From: Eremophila alpestris peregrina
Lineage: Eukaryota > Chordata > Aves > Passeriformes > Alaudidae
Length of the DNA: 64,000 bases
Assembly (NCBI GenBank): GCA_009792885.1
Contig: WMCF01000026.1
Coordinates: 1,054,001-1,118,000, forward strand
Reading direction: 5' to 3'
Below, piece after piece: positions 12,427 through 24,315 of this stretch. A program made the position numbers and the translations under genes. How positions within the stretch are numbered: the first letter of the stretch is position 1; the number at the start of each line of letters is the position of its first letter. The notes beneath the pieces are model-generated. The model was not told the origin of the DNA. It saw only the letters and a program-made list of their open reading frames with translations, and searched no databases.

Positions 12427-15400
12427 GCTTTAAATTTTGTGCTATTTTGGCACCTTTATAAACATGGAGAGACAATTTTACTGGAAATTTTTTTTCAAAA
12501 TAATTACCTGACCTTGACATTTTTGGGCTTACCATGTAATAATTCCTCAATTTCTCAATTGGTCTCAGTAAAAAGCTTCTGAACTTTTTTCTGGTGGAAA
12601 GAAATACTCCACACTCAGATTTACTGTGGAATTCAAGAAGATTGCTGCTTTTTGCTTAACTTTCTCCTGTGACATATTTGCTAGGTAACTGCATTCATAA
12701 CATTCTGCTGTCTCAGCCTGACAGGCTTAGAAACTTTTCTTCTTCCTCTGAACTTCCTTAACTGCCAGTCTAGCATATTTCAGGCTTAGATACTTGTAAC
12801 TCATTTTAAAGGCAAACTTAAAATGATGTACTGGGGGAAATAGTTCTCAGAAGAGCTGTCAGAGCTAGTGGACATAAGAATGTATAGATCCCTTAGGTAG
12901 CAGGAAAGATGGCATCTACCTGAATGGAGCTGATGGGGATAAAAAAGAATTTTGTGAGGTGAGTTCTGTTCTAGTATTCAAAAGCTGTTTCCCCTGAATC
13001 CGTATTTTAAATCATTGATTTGTTACTTACAAGTATCACTTACTATTGATGGTCCTGATCCTCCAGGGCTCTGCCTTGCCTCTAGCTATACCTTTTCCTG
13101 GTGTGTATGTGAGCAGTTCCTGGGAGGCCTGAAGGAAAACATGGAGGAATACACAGGTATGTCAAACTAAACCCGAGTGTTTTGTGGTCTCTGCCATTAC
13201 AAGTTGCTGTATTGCTGACACAAATTCTGTAAAACTGTATTATAGAGAAATGGAACACCAAAGTTACTACCAGGCTGGCACTAACATTGTGACCTGTCAC
13301 TGATGCCAGCTGAGGGGTGAATGATGAAAACAGAACCTCTAAAAGCACTTTTTCACCAGCTTATTGACCTAAGTACAGAAAAACATGGAATGTAGCTGTT
13401 GGTTTTGTCAATATCACATTACCTTTCTATTTATTTTCTCATCTAGACATATTAAAGGAAGGCAAAATAAACACAGACATTATTAAAATCTACCCACAGC
13501 ATAAAAGGTGTTTGAACCCTTCAGGCCCAGTCTGTATCTTTATCTATGGCTGGTCATGTTGTGACAAGGTGCTCTTCTCAACAAGCCCTTGCTAAGCAGC
13601 CTTGATGAGCCTCCTTGTAACCATGCCATGGCATCAAGGGTGGGGACAAACATGCTCCTTCTCCAGCAATGATGGCAAAATCAGATAATAGTGACACTTG
13701 TCACTCCTGTGCCAAGTCAGAACACTCCTACCTGTGCTGAGCCTGTACACAGCAGAGTTTCATCTGCTCTTTCTACTTTGGTGGTGTTTTTAATATGGTA
13801 AATGCTTCTGGCTTTATATGGGAATTAACAAAAAAAGGTTCATATGAAGCCCAGGTACCACATTCAATTTTTTGTTTGTTTTTGAGATGAGTATAAAACA
13901 TCAGTGATTTTTCACATGTAGTTTTGAATGTAGCCAAGAAATAAATCCTATACTGGGCTGAATGACTGTTTCTCTGAATTTGGTAACTATGGCAGCCAGG
14001 CATTTCCCATCAAACACAAATACATAGTTATGTGCTTTCACAAAAAAGAAGTTCTGCTCGTGTGCCTCAGGACACAGGTCAGTACCTGAGGACAAACAGG
14101 ATGTCCTTGTGCAGTACTTCAGGTCTGAACATAGATCTGCTTCCTCCACTGTTTACGTCATTCTATTGTCTGACAGAGTGCCTTCAAGAAGATTCAGAAG
14201 TGTCTGTGCACAGGAAGTTTTTACTTTTTTCTGTAAACACAGGTGAAATATTTATAATAGTTGGTGCACTGTGGTATTCATTCCCCATCTGTCTTCCTGA
14301 AACGAGATCTCAGCTGAAGGACAAACACAAAAGAAGGGCTTATATGGGAGAGAGTGTCAGAGCAAGGAACATGTTTTCCCTTTGGTTACTTTTTTTTTAA
14401 TATTTGGTAGCACAAACACATAAGCTGTAAAGAAAGGACAGTTGTGACTGCAGAATAGGGTATTTGTTGACGTTATTGATGGTGAAGATACATTCTTCTT
14501 TTTCTGAAGTTCAATAACACTTCTTAAATAGGATCAGTTTGAAAAATCCTTCACTGCAGACAATGCTTTATCTGTGTGAAGGCTGAATTGAAACAGCTTA
14601 GAGTTTACATTTAACCTGGAATGAAAAAACCTTATTATATATTTGGGTTCATGCAAGTAGAGATGTGCTCAAAAGTGAGCATTAATTGGAATTTCTGGAA
14701 AGCGCTCCCTTTTTTTGGCTTATCAAACACTTGTTTTGTGGTCACTAGCTGACATCTGTTTCTCTTTCCTGGTATATCATAAGTAGCTTTTCCTGCTTTC
14801 ATCTAAAGATTAGAAGATAATGCTCTAGGGTCAAAGCTTATTCTAACTTAAACCACTGAAGTTAATGAGCAAAACTCTCCTCTGTCACATTAGTACACCT
14901 GCTGCCCTGAAGTGTGTTTCAGTGATGGAACTTACAAAACCACAGAATGTATTACTGTTTCGTTGGGGATTTTTTCCTCTCAGCAGCATAGATACAGCTT
15001 TAGAAAAATCAGTGAAAGTGACCCATGAGGTTATTCAGGGTGTAAATTCAGCAGATAGTTTTTTTCACTGAAGTTGCCATAATGCTTTTGAACTAACTTT
15101 CAGACAACTCAGCTTCTTATCATACTCTTGTTAAAATAATGTAGCAGGCATAAAAAGAGTCCAAAGCAGTAACATATTCACATGGAAACAGACAAAGACA
15201 CGGAGAAAGACAGTTGTATAAAAGATACTAAATATTTTGTTTTCCTTGAACCCTGAGAGAATAAGTATACATTTTAAAAAGATTCACTGCTCAAAAAGTA
15301 TTGCAGTATTATCTATATGAAATAATAATAAATTGTTTGCAGAAGTTTAAGAACTCAGGTTTCTTAACTTTAGACAACTAATAGCATCTTATTAAGAGAA

Positions 15401-18400
15401 AGAAGTTTTGAACCAACATTTCAGAAGGATTATAGGTGGATTAGTCAAATATTAATTTCTGTGGAGGGAAATATCAGGAATCATGGTGATTGATAATGGT
15501 ATGAATCTTTTAATAGAGCATTCACAAATTCTGATGAAATTACAAATTAGTTGGTAGGGATTATTGAAGTATATTTGGTAGAGACTCAAACTGCTGAGCA
15601 TCTATTATTTTATCTTTCATTAACTCTTTGCTACTGGGGACCCTTATCAACTATTTAGGGGTTGGGGGTGGTTTGTCTTATTTGTTGGGTTTTTATCTAA
15701 GAGAACTGAAATTCTGCAAATGACACAAAGATTGGCAGAGTCATAAAGTGAAGAAGACAGACTACAGTTCCCTTGTTAGTTAGACCCAAACTCCCTGAAA
15801 TAATTTTTATATAGGCAAAGGTTCAGCCACATGTCTGGGGAACAAATCAGGCTGCCATGTAGAGTGTGAGCTCTTCTGTCTTAGGCAGTTTTTCTGAAAA
15901 GGACTTGTGAAGAGTAATTAGTGTATCACAGCTGCAAAATGACATTTTGGCCAACCATACATATGTTATAATATTTAACATTTCTTCTACAAAGCATAAG
16001 CCACAAATCCCAGTGTTGTTGCCTTTGAAGTTACAGGTTGACAGGTGGCTCTTGAGTTGGCTGTCTTGGAGATGTTGTTGTTGTTTCTAATTAAAAATGA
16101 AGAGAAGCAGAAGGAAGGAGGAGGTCTCCAAGCAGTATCCCATGTGGTAATCCCCATCAGCAGAGTTCTGTGACCCCTGCACAGTGCTCCTCACAGCATC
16201 ACATGCAGGGCACACCAGGTACCACAGAAACTGTCGGATACATTCGTGTCTACCTCAGAGATGTTCAGGTGCTCTGTCCTGACAGCTCTGAGGGACTGTG
16301 ATGGGATTGTGCTTTTTTTGGGTAGAAATCATTCCTGTTCTTTCTTGGAGATTGTATTGTCACTTCTACTTAAACCAATTCAACAGGGAACACTTAACCC
16401 TTGCTATTTGATTTACTAAAGAAAGGTGTGCGAAGCAGAGCAACACAGAGTCCCCAGGCAGGTGCAAAGGAGAGCCACTTTTTTGCAAAAGCCAGGCCTT
16501 TTAAGCCAGTTACATAGTTTCAAATCATAGTAAACATAATTCAGCCATCCACCGTTCACCACAATGGTTATATAACTTGTTTTTCTGCCTCTAATTAGCT
16601 GAGTCTCTTTCCCATAGTCCTTTTCCACTTAGCTGAAGTAGCAGGCCTGAGCCATGATTTTACAAGGCCTTCCTTTTGTAAGGTTTTACCTATATGCAGC
16701 AGAAAGGTAGTCTTAAATGAATTCTGGATGCATAAATTAGTGTAGTTTATGCTCTGTTGGTATGGATTATTGTTTCATATCAGTAGGCTTTTTTTTTTAA
16801 TGCATTTGAATAATAGAAGGTGGGATTGCTACAGAAAAATGAGGTATCTTGGCTTACCTGCTCTTAGGTACAAAAGCATTCATATAAAAGAGAGAAGACA
16901 AGAAAAGAGGGAGGAAAACAAAATTTTTATGCTCAGAATCCTGCTTTATTGCTCTTTTTAGAAGATCTGTCCCATATGTGGCTTCTCTAAAATATTTTTA
17001 TTCACCTTATGGCTTTTAAAATAATATACCAAGTCCTTTGATTCTGGAAAGGGCTAACTACTAACAAGTTACCTTCTCTGTGCTAACATGAGTGAAGAAA
17101 CTAAGTCAACACAACCTAAATCCAGAGAAATGACGTAAACTAAAACCTGCAGAGCACAGAATAGTGAGCATGTAGGGGAAAGGCAGTTAGCTCTGGAAGG
17201 CTGAAATGGATTCAGAAGACAACTAGACTATTTTCCTTTGAAGGAAAGCACCAAAGCAGTCTGGTAACACACAAATGAGTGAATGTCAATATAAACAGAA
17301 AAAGGGCAATAATTTTACCCAGGTTTTCCTACCCCCCCACCCCTAAAATTATTTGCAATCTGCAATGTAGCACATGCTTTGAGTAAGAAGTGATGAGAGA
17401 AGGAAAATAATAATTTGTTAACATCTTAAATTTGCATTGCAGTTTATAATATGCCTGCTGTCATATTTTACATGCAGAATCAATGGTCCCTGCAGGCTCA
17501 AGTTGCAGCACTTCCCTAGCAAAGTCAGGCTATCTTTCTTCAACCAGATGAGACACGTAATTGGTGATGGGTTATATTGCCAGCCATGGAACTTCTTGTT
17601 TATCAATAGACCCTGAATTTTATTTGTATTGCTGGCTTAGTGCAGGATGGTGTCTGAATGTCAGATCAACGGGTTTCCTGAGTTAGTTTCATATTTTTAA
17701 CCTTTTGTATATAGGCATAAAAATAAAGGGGACTTGGGAGGGTTCACATCTCTTGGAATACTTTGTACTGAAAAGGAGGCAAGAAAAAGCCTGAAATCTG
17801 AACAATCTAGTTAGGGATTTCCTAATTCAAAGTAAATCCAGCTGTATGATAAATTCAACTCCTTTTACAAGAGTTTGTTCATATCCCTATGTCTGCTGCA
17901 ACCCCTTGGGATTTATATGTTTCACATATTTACAGTATCATATTATACTCCCTTGAGAGCATTGCCAAGTGCCAACCTGCTAATCTGGGTGCCAGTTTCT
18001 TTCCAGTTTTGTCCTTCTCACCCTTACTTAATGATCATGTAGTTTACAATTCTCTTCCATTTAGTATTTGTCTTGTATCTACATGCCTGGAAATAAGCAC
18101 AATGTTCCTGCTTCTCTTACTGCTGACACAGCCTTGATTCTTTTGGCTAATCTGAGTGGGTCTTTTGTATCTTCAGACTAAAATTAAAACAGCTATCAGT
18201 TATTTATCAGTATTTGCATTTAGCATCTATGTCTATATCATGGAATAGGTTTTCCTGTGAATGAATCTATCAGGTTTGCTTGATGTGAAATCCTATTATT
18301 ACTGAGTTGTCTTCTGATGTCAGTGTGTTTACTATGGGAGGAGAATACTTCAAGATGTTGAAAAAGAAAAGGAAGAAGCAAGCATACTTTGTGGCTACTT

Positions 18401-19344
18401 TATGTAGGCTCAGTTGGATGAGTTTTCTTTTATGATTAATTTTCTTAATACTTTGTTTTGATAATTCACATAAGATGGCAAAGATGGTAATGTGTCCATA
18501 ATTGGCATCCGGGAATAGAAATTGTTTTCTGATTACTAGCTAATCTATTGGTGAGTCAAGTATGATAAAAAGCAGTCTAGAATTTCCCTAACCCTAGATT
18601 ACTTTATTTCCCTGAGGGTGCTTAAAGTTTTTTGGGGTAGCCTTTGAAATTTGCCTTACTACTGTATTTCTATCGACCTTCAATGCCACACTGTCCAACC
18701 ATTTTATAAAATCTTGGAAAGTAGCCTGAATGCTGAAGGAGAATTGAGGCAGAGAAAAGAGGATATGTAAGGTCATAACAAGTTCATAATAAAATGAAAG
18801 CAAACCATGTCTATTCATCTCAGCTTAAGGTTATCCTACTTTCCCTAGGAAAATACATTGTGTCAAAATTTCTGTGAAACTTGGGAAAGGTTCCCTGTGG
18901 TGTTTCTGATGCCACATTTCTGGCAAAGCAATATAAGCTGCAGCAAATACTCTGTCACACGATATCTGTTTTCAGGTATTTCACTATCCATGTGTATTTC
19001 CTCCAACATTGCTCCAGGATATTAAACATACAGTTTCCTTTCCTTCCCCCAAATGGTGGGAGTGACAATGATACCCATTTGTCACTGGACTTTCCATCTG
19101 AATCTTTCCTTTACTGCAAGCAATGTGCCTTTTCTTTCAAACAAGGAAACCCAGTTTATTTCTTAAGCACTGTTCTTACTTGATTAAGGAATGCAGTTTA
19201 AGTAAAAGAAATACTGTTCTAAGAAATATTTACTAAAATACCCTGAAGAGTGCAACATATTTATTTTTGAAATATTCCATTGCAAAAGAGAGACTGGCCT
19301 AATCTCTGAAGATTCTAATTCTTTTGTTTTCTTGGCACCATAAG

Positions 19345-19430
19345 AATTTTATTAAAAAAAAAAAAAAACCCAGAAAAAAATAAAACAACAAGAACAACAA
19401 AAGAACCACATACAACAACCAAACCCACAA
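19345..19430. repeat. A/C-rich low-complexity tract
   Basis: A run of A is followed by irregular CAA, AAC and CCA words (for example AACAACAAGAACAACAAAAG). On the minus strand it reads as T/G-rich. It is simple sequence with no coding meaning. The 62-codon minus frame covering it encodes only a low-complexity F/L-rich run. Confidence 0.85.
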
Positions 19431-20949
19431 CTCAAGTGTATTTTTGTGTGTATTTGTAAGATAAAATTTGTGTCTTATTGAGGACAAAAGTTATTTTGTC
19501 TTTTCACACAGAGAAAATGCTCAGGATCTTGAAAAGCTAGTATGCCCTTAGGGGTCTCATAATGTATCACAGCAATTTATCACGACTGAATTCATGTTAG
19601 GAGGATAATCTGTGTAAGCACAGTAACATATTTTGGAGATACATTTTTGACTTGGTCAAGTTGTGAACTCTCTAGTGCCTGAGGAGTTAGAAATAATGTT
19701 TCTTGCTGTATCTGTTTTACCAATGTGTGATCTATATCTCTGTGTGCTTTATCTTTTCAGATATTTGTAGAAATCTCCCTGCTTGCTGTGTATCAAAATT
19801 TTTTCTCTGTTGTAGTCTTGCTGCTTTTGAATGTTTAAACCTGGTAAGCAAGAGAGCTGACTTGTAGCCTGTTGGGTGGTTGACCTTTCTGGCAAAGAAA
19901 TGGAGGGTTTATAACAGATTTTATGTGTATACTTTTGAACTGTGTAAAATAGCTCAAAATAATGTGTGATAGATACAGTGTAGTGTAAAGGGTAAGGTTA
20001 TGTTTCAGTGTGTACCAGCAATATTGATAATCATATTATCCTCTGTAAATTTGTATTTCTGCTGACATTTTGCCATTTGAAACTTTATTCATTTCCCTAT
20101 GATGTTTTGCATTTGTTTTATAAATGGCATGTGCACAAAGCTATGCTATGGTCTAGAAGAAAGGGGGAAAAAATCCAATATTAAACCCTGAAGGCATCTG
20201 TTCAGTAACCTGTATCTGAGAGTGAAGCAACCATTCTGCCATCTGTTAAATTTTCTGTTTGATGGCTATTGCCCTCATTGTAGGTTATTGCAGGTCTCAA
20301 AGGGCTGTGCTCACTTTGCCTTTGAGCCATTTTCTAGAGAATAAAAAATATTTTGCATTTTCTCCTGCCACTGCACAAATGGTATTGAAAAGAGTGCTTC
20401 AATTACTAGATCACTTATGTTATTTTTAAGGAGAATTGATTTTGTTTTCATGTAGTATAGATGAAAGTGAACTCTCTGAGAGGTTTTTAAAATGTGATGT
20501 TGTTGCCTTGCATGACTTTGCATAATGGTATGACATTATTTACTATTTATTTCAGATATTTAGTCCAAAAGTTGCTCTTTGAGCCACTCTTTGTCACCTG
20601 TACACAGCAAATAGAAGGGATTATTTAGAGCTGAATGTTAAAACAAAAAAAAACCCGTGTATAACAGTTGTTTGTTTTTTTCAGTCTCATTCCAGCCGTG
20701 AATTTATCATGATCTTTGTCAGAGTAAGTCAGATGTTTTATGAAGAAAAAAGCAGCTCTCTTCTCTCACTATTTTGATGGCTCTGCTGAGTGTCAAAGGT
20801 GCAATGCACTGCTGCGATCCTTTTCAGATAGCAATTTCATTTCTTTGCCAAGACTAACAAACAGGTAAGTAGAAGCCCACACACTTCACCTGCTAGTGCT
20901 TGCATTTAAACTGTAGCTTTTATCTGAAGCAGGATTTTCCTCAGTTTTG

Positions 20950-21017
20950 TAAGTGAAAAAAAAACCACAAAAAAACTCCAAAAAACAAAACAAAACAAAA
21001 AACCACAAAAAACCCCA
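20950..21017. repeat. A/C-rich low-complexity tract
   Basis: Runs of A are interrupted by single C or CC, with a short (AAAAC)n-like core near 20984-20998. It is simple sequence, probably from slippage. Confidence 0.85.
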
Positions 21018-22440
21018 TGAGACTGTGAGGATGAAACACTTATTTTTGAAGTAAGATATAGTCCAGAATTTCAGAGGCCCTTCATGACCCTTAGTTCATA
21101 AAATGACAAATGAATGGCAAAAATCTGTTCCTTATTTATTTTGTTATTAAAATAACAAAGTAATGGCCTCTCCAACATGAATGGTTTGTTAAAGCTAGCC
21201 AATCTTTGTGTGGAGAAAATATTCCTAGATTAAATAATAACATTTAAAGAACCTGGGGTAGGTGTATTTATAGTCATTTTTAAAGAATTTTCTCCAAAAA
21301 ATATAATCTGAAAGCTTTGGAAGGTGCCATTTTAAATTCAGGGTTTAAAACTCAGTGCTTCAACTCAGTACTTAAAAGTCCGTGCCATGGGGAGGCATTT
21401 CATGTTTGGCCAGCTAGCTTTAGGAATTAAACTAGCAAATACATTTTGAGTTGCAGTTTACCAACAAGTAATACAGGCCATCTACGTGCATATTTTACCT
21501 TGTGATCTCCTTCCTACCGGCAGAAATGAATTGTAAATATGTTAAAATATTTCCTGTTTCTTTTGTATGTTTGTGTGAAAGTGATTGCAGCATTACTGGC
21601 ATTTCTTTATCCAGGATACACAGTGTCTGTGAGGTGAGCAATAGATGAGGTTAACCAATATCTTTTTAGATGAATCTCTTATCTCTCTCCATTTCATATG
21701 TTGTAAATGCTTTCCTGTAATGTAAAATGGTATTTCAGGTTTCAGCTCAGGGGTTTTTGTGTCCTGAAGAGCAAAGAAGACAAGCTTGTTTGCAGGGGGG
21801 AAAGAAAGCAGATGCCTTTGCCCCAGGTCTTGGAAAGGGAAAATAGAAGTGAAAGCACCTGTTTGAGGTGGACCAGGCACCTATGTGTTACATGTTTAGT
21901 CCTTGTGAATTTGCTAGAGGAAATATATGAAGTGTTGGGCATTTAATTAGATGTAGCATTGAGTTGGAGGGCACTTAGAGACTGATCTCTTCTTGGTTAA
22001 AATGCGACAAACCTGTGCTAATCTTGGGAAAAAAAAAAGGTAAATCACTTGAACATCTGAAGTATGGACTCAGTTTCTGAGATATTTCCCTGTATTTTTC
22101 CACAAACAATGGTACATTTGAATTCCAAATGCACCTTAGCAAGTGGTTCAAGTGAATTCTTAGTGCATCAAACTTTTCTTCATACTACTTGTAAATTTTT
22201 ACATTTTGGTGCAAAGTTGAAAAGCAATAAACAGGTATTAGTATTTCTACTTGCAGTGTTGCAGTATGCAAATCTTGAACTTTAGCCTCTTTCAGCTGCA
22301 GGAGTGGTTGTTGGATAACTATCTCTCCTTCAGACACACAGGGTGAGGACAGTGACTGTTCATAAAACAGCAGCCTGTTCCATATGTGATTATCTTTTTA
22401 TCCTCCACAGCAATAGTTTCTCAATATGGAGTAGATGAAT

Positions 22441-22485
22441 ATGATAAGAATGATAAATGTTAATCAAGGCAATTATTCTTATCAT
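22441..22485. repeat. Inverted repeat with GATA motifs
   Basis: The 11-base arms ATGATAAGAAT (22441-22451) and ATTCTTATCAT (22475-22485) are exact reverse complements separated by 23 bases. Both contain a TGATAAG word. Another TGATAAA lies in the spacer and a CTGATAGG follows near 22499. Such clusters can bind GATA factors, but the words are common in AT-rich DNA. Confidence 0.6.
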
Positions 22486-24161
22486 TACTTCATTAGTGCT
22501 GATAGGTAACTTAGCTGAAATGTGTCCAAGGCTTAAGAAGGTATCATTACATAAAACAGGCCATTTTTTCTAGATGTAGTGAAATACCTGTTTTAGAAAT
22601 GATAGTAAACACCTTGTGCATAGCCCTGTCCATCTCCTCAAAGGGGGCACTTTGCAGAAAGCTGTCATTAGAAGTGGAGGCAGAAGATACCTGGAGAAAC
22701 ACATTGTGTTGCTCAGAGTAGTTTTATTCATATTCCATAAACCATGGTAAGGGAATAAAATTCTCTTGCCTTAATCACTTTATCAATGCACAGGATTACA
22801 AAATGGAAATGCAAGTTGGAGATGATAGTGGGTAGAAGAGAAACAGCTACTTTTAGACAGTTCACTTATTTGGTAAGTAACAAAAAATTTGCGTTTTTTT
22901 GCATTATCAAAGTGTCTTGTTATCTTGTTCCATCTTGTTATCAAGTGAGAGATCCAGACTCATTGGGCAGTCTTTGGAAAGATGGACAGAAATGCAGTGG
23001 TGACAAAGTTTCTGTTCTTAAAAGGGCTTTTGCAGTCTTTTTGCCTATTGGTCACTGAGGTTGTGGTTTAAAAAGAAAAATTAAAGATGTCAGTAAAAAA
23101 AAAAAAGGGAAAGAGTAAGGAAAAAGGAGAATGTAAGCCTTCAATTTTAAAACTGGTCTGCTGGTTTAGAGAGACTACTATTTAAATATTTAAAGCCTGC
23201 TAGTCTCTGGTACTGTATTGCTACATGGCTCAGCTCCTATTCTATTAAATACCTTTTATGCTTTCTTCTTTCAATGTGACAGGAACACAGACCATGTCTC
23301 TAGAATATTTGGAAAAGTATTTATAAGGCTCCCTTTAGAATTACTGCCTACATTTTTTCATGGATGTGGTCTCCTGGAAACTGGCTCATGCTTTGTAACT
23401 GTGTGCACAGTGTGTCCTATCTTTATATGTAAAAAATACAAGGTTATAAACTCATGAGTCTCGAAAGGTGAAATTTCTGCTAAATACTGCCCTCAAGGTA
23501 CAGAGCCCATTATTGCTACTTTAAAAAGATAGAAGAAGAAGAAACAAAGCTTTAAAAAGAAAAATTAATTCTGACTTTTAAGAAACTAGACTGGAAGGCA
23601 TATTTGTCTCCACTGCAGATACCTTCTCCCTTCTATTAAGAAAAGTCTATTTAAAAGGAACCTTTTGAAAATTATGAAGGATTGCTCTAATGTGTTATGT
23701 GGTGTCCTTCAACTCCATGTTTGGTAATTAAAGAATTATAATTATCCATCTGTTTATCCCTAAACTCTTATTTTGACACATTCAGTCTTCTTCAGCCTTT
23801 TACTGTTAAATTTTTTGCTAAACCTATGCTGCTTGGGAATCACTTAATGCCATTTTACTCTTTTTATCTTCTTCCTTTGCTTTTTTAATTGTGCGGACAT
23901 GTCCAAGGAGGGAGCAGTATGTGTAAAAAATTACAAAGGCATTTGCAAGGAGTGGGAAAAGCGACCCTGAAAGGGAAAGGCTTAGGTGCTTGTGCATTCT
24001 GTTCCTTCTCCAAGTTTTTTAAAGAAGCCTTTTTCAGTGAGTCACTGCTCCTTCTGTGTTACTGAAGAGGAGAAAACTTTCCTCTGACAAGGGAGTCGTC
24101 ACAAACCGTGGACATTTGAAATGGTCTGTGGCGAGCTGTTCCCTTAACAGCTCAGAAAGAA

Positions 24162-24315
24162 TGAATCACAGCATCACAGAATGTCTAGGTTGGAAGAGAC
24201 CTTCAAGATCATGATTATAGATCCATGGGTGTGAAACAGTGCATGGACTCAGTCAGTGCTGCTGCACAGTGTGCCCTGGAGTACCAGCTGCCAGGACGGT
24301 GACACCATCACAGTT
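24162..24315 (-). mobile_element. CR1 LINE 3' end, old and diverged
   Basis: The inverted CR1 tail is clear at 24162-24210: repeated CACAG words (AATCACAGCATCACAGAATG) lead into TAGGTTGGAAGAGACCTTCA and AGATCATG. This places the 3' end at the left and the element on the minus strand. Beyond 24215 similarity fades. A block reading CCAGGACGGTGACACCATCA near 24290-24311 resembles the CR1 'CAGGGATGGTGACTCCACCA' segment, so the element probably extends that far. The inner boundary is uncertain. Confidence 0.8.

Larger units (their letters stand above)
12132..24161. other. Mostly unique AT-rich non-coding sequence
   Basis: About 12 kb holds no recognisable gene. Sub-features include a 24-bp duplication at 12379, a C-run near 17331-17342, A/C-rich tracts at 19345-19430 and 20950-21017, and a GATA-motif inverted repeat at 22441-22485. 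A small inverted repeat, TGTCCTG and CAGGACA, lies near 12144-12166. Several short open segments with splice-like borders (12899-12958, 20685-20723, 20828-20864 and 22794-22872) are treated as findings. None has protein similarity I can recognise beyond a very weak motif in the first. Confidence 0.65.

Noticed and set aside
14032..14400. 122-codon open frame, plus strand
   Set aside because: No recognisable motif, overlapping antisense frames, composition like the surroundings.
16840..16925. Long minus-strand pyrimidine run leading to GCAG|GTAAGC
   Set aside because: The first AG after the run leaves only about five bases before the donor, so there is no workable exon.
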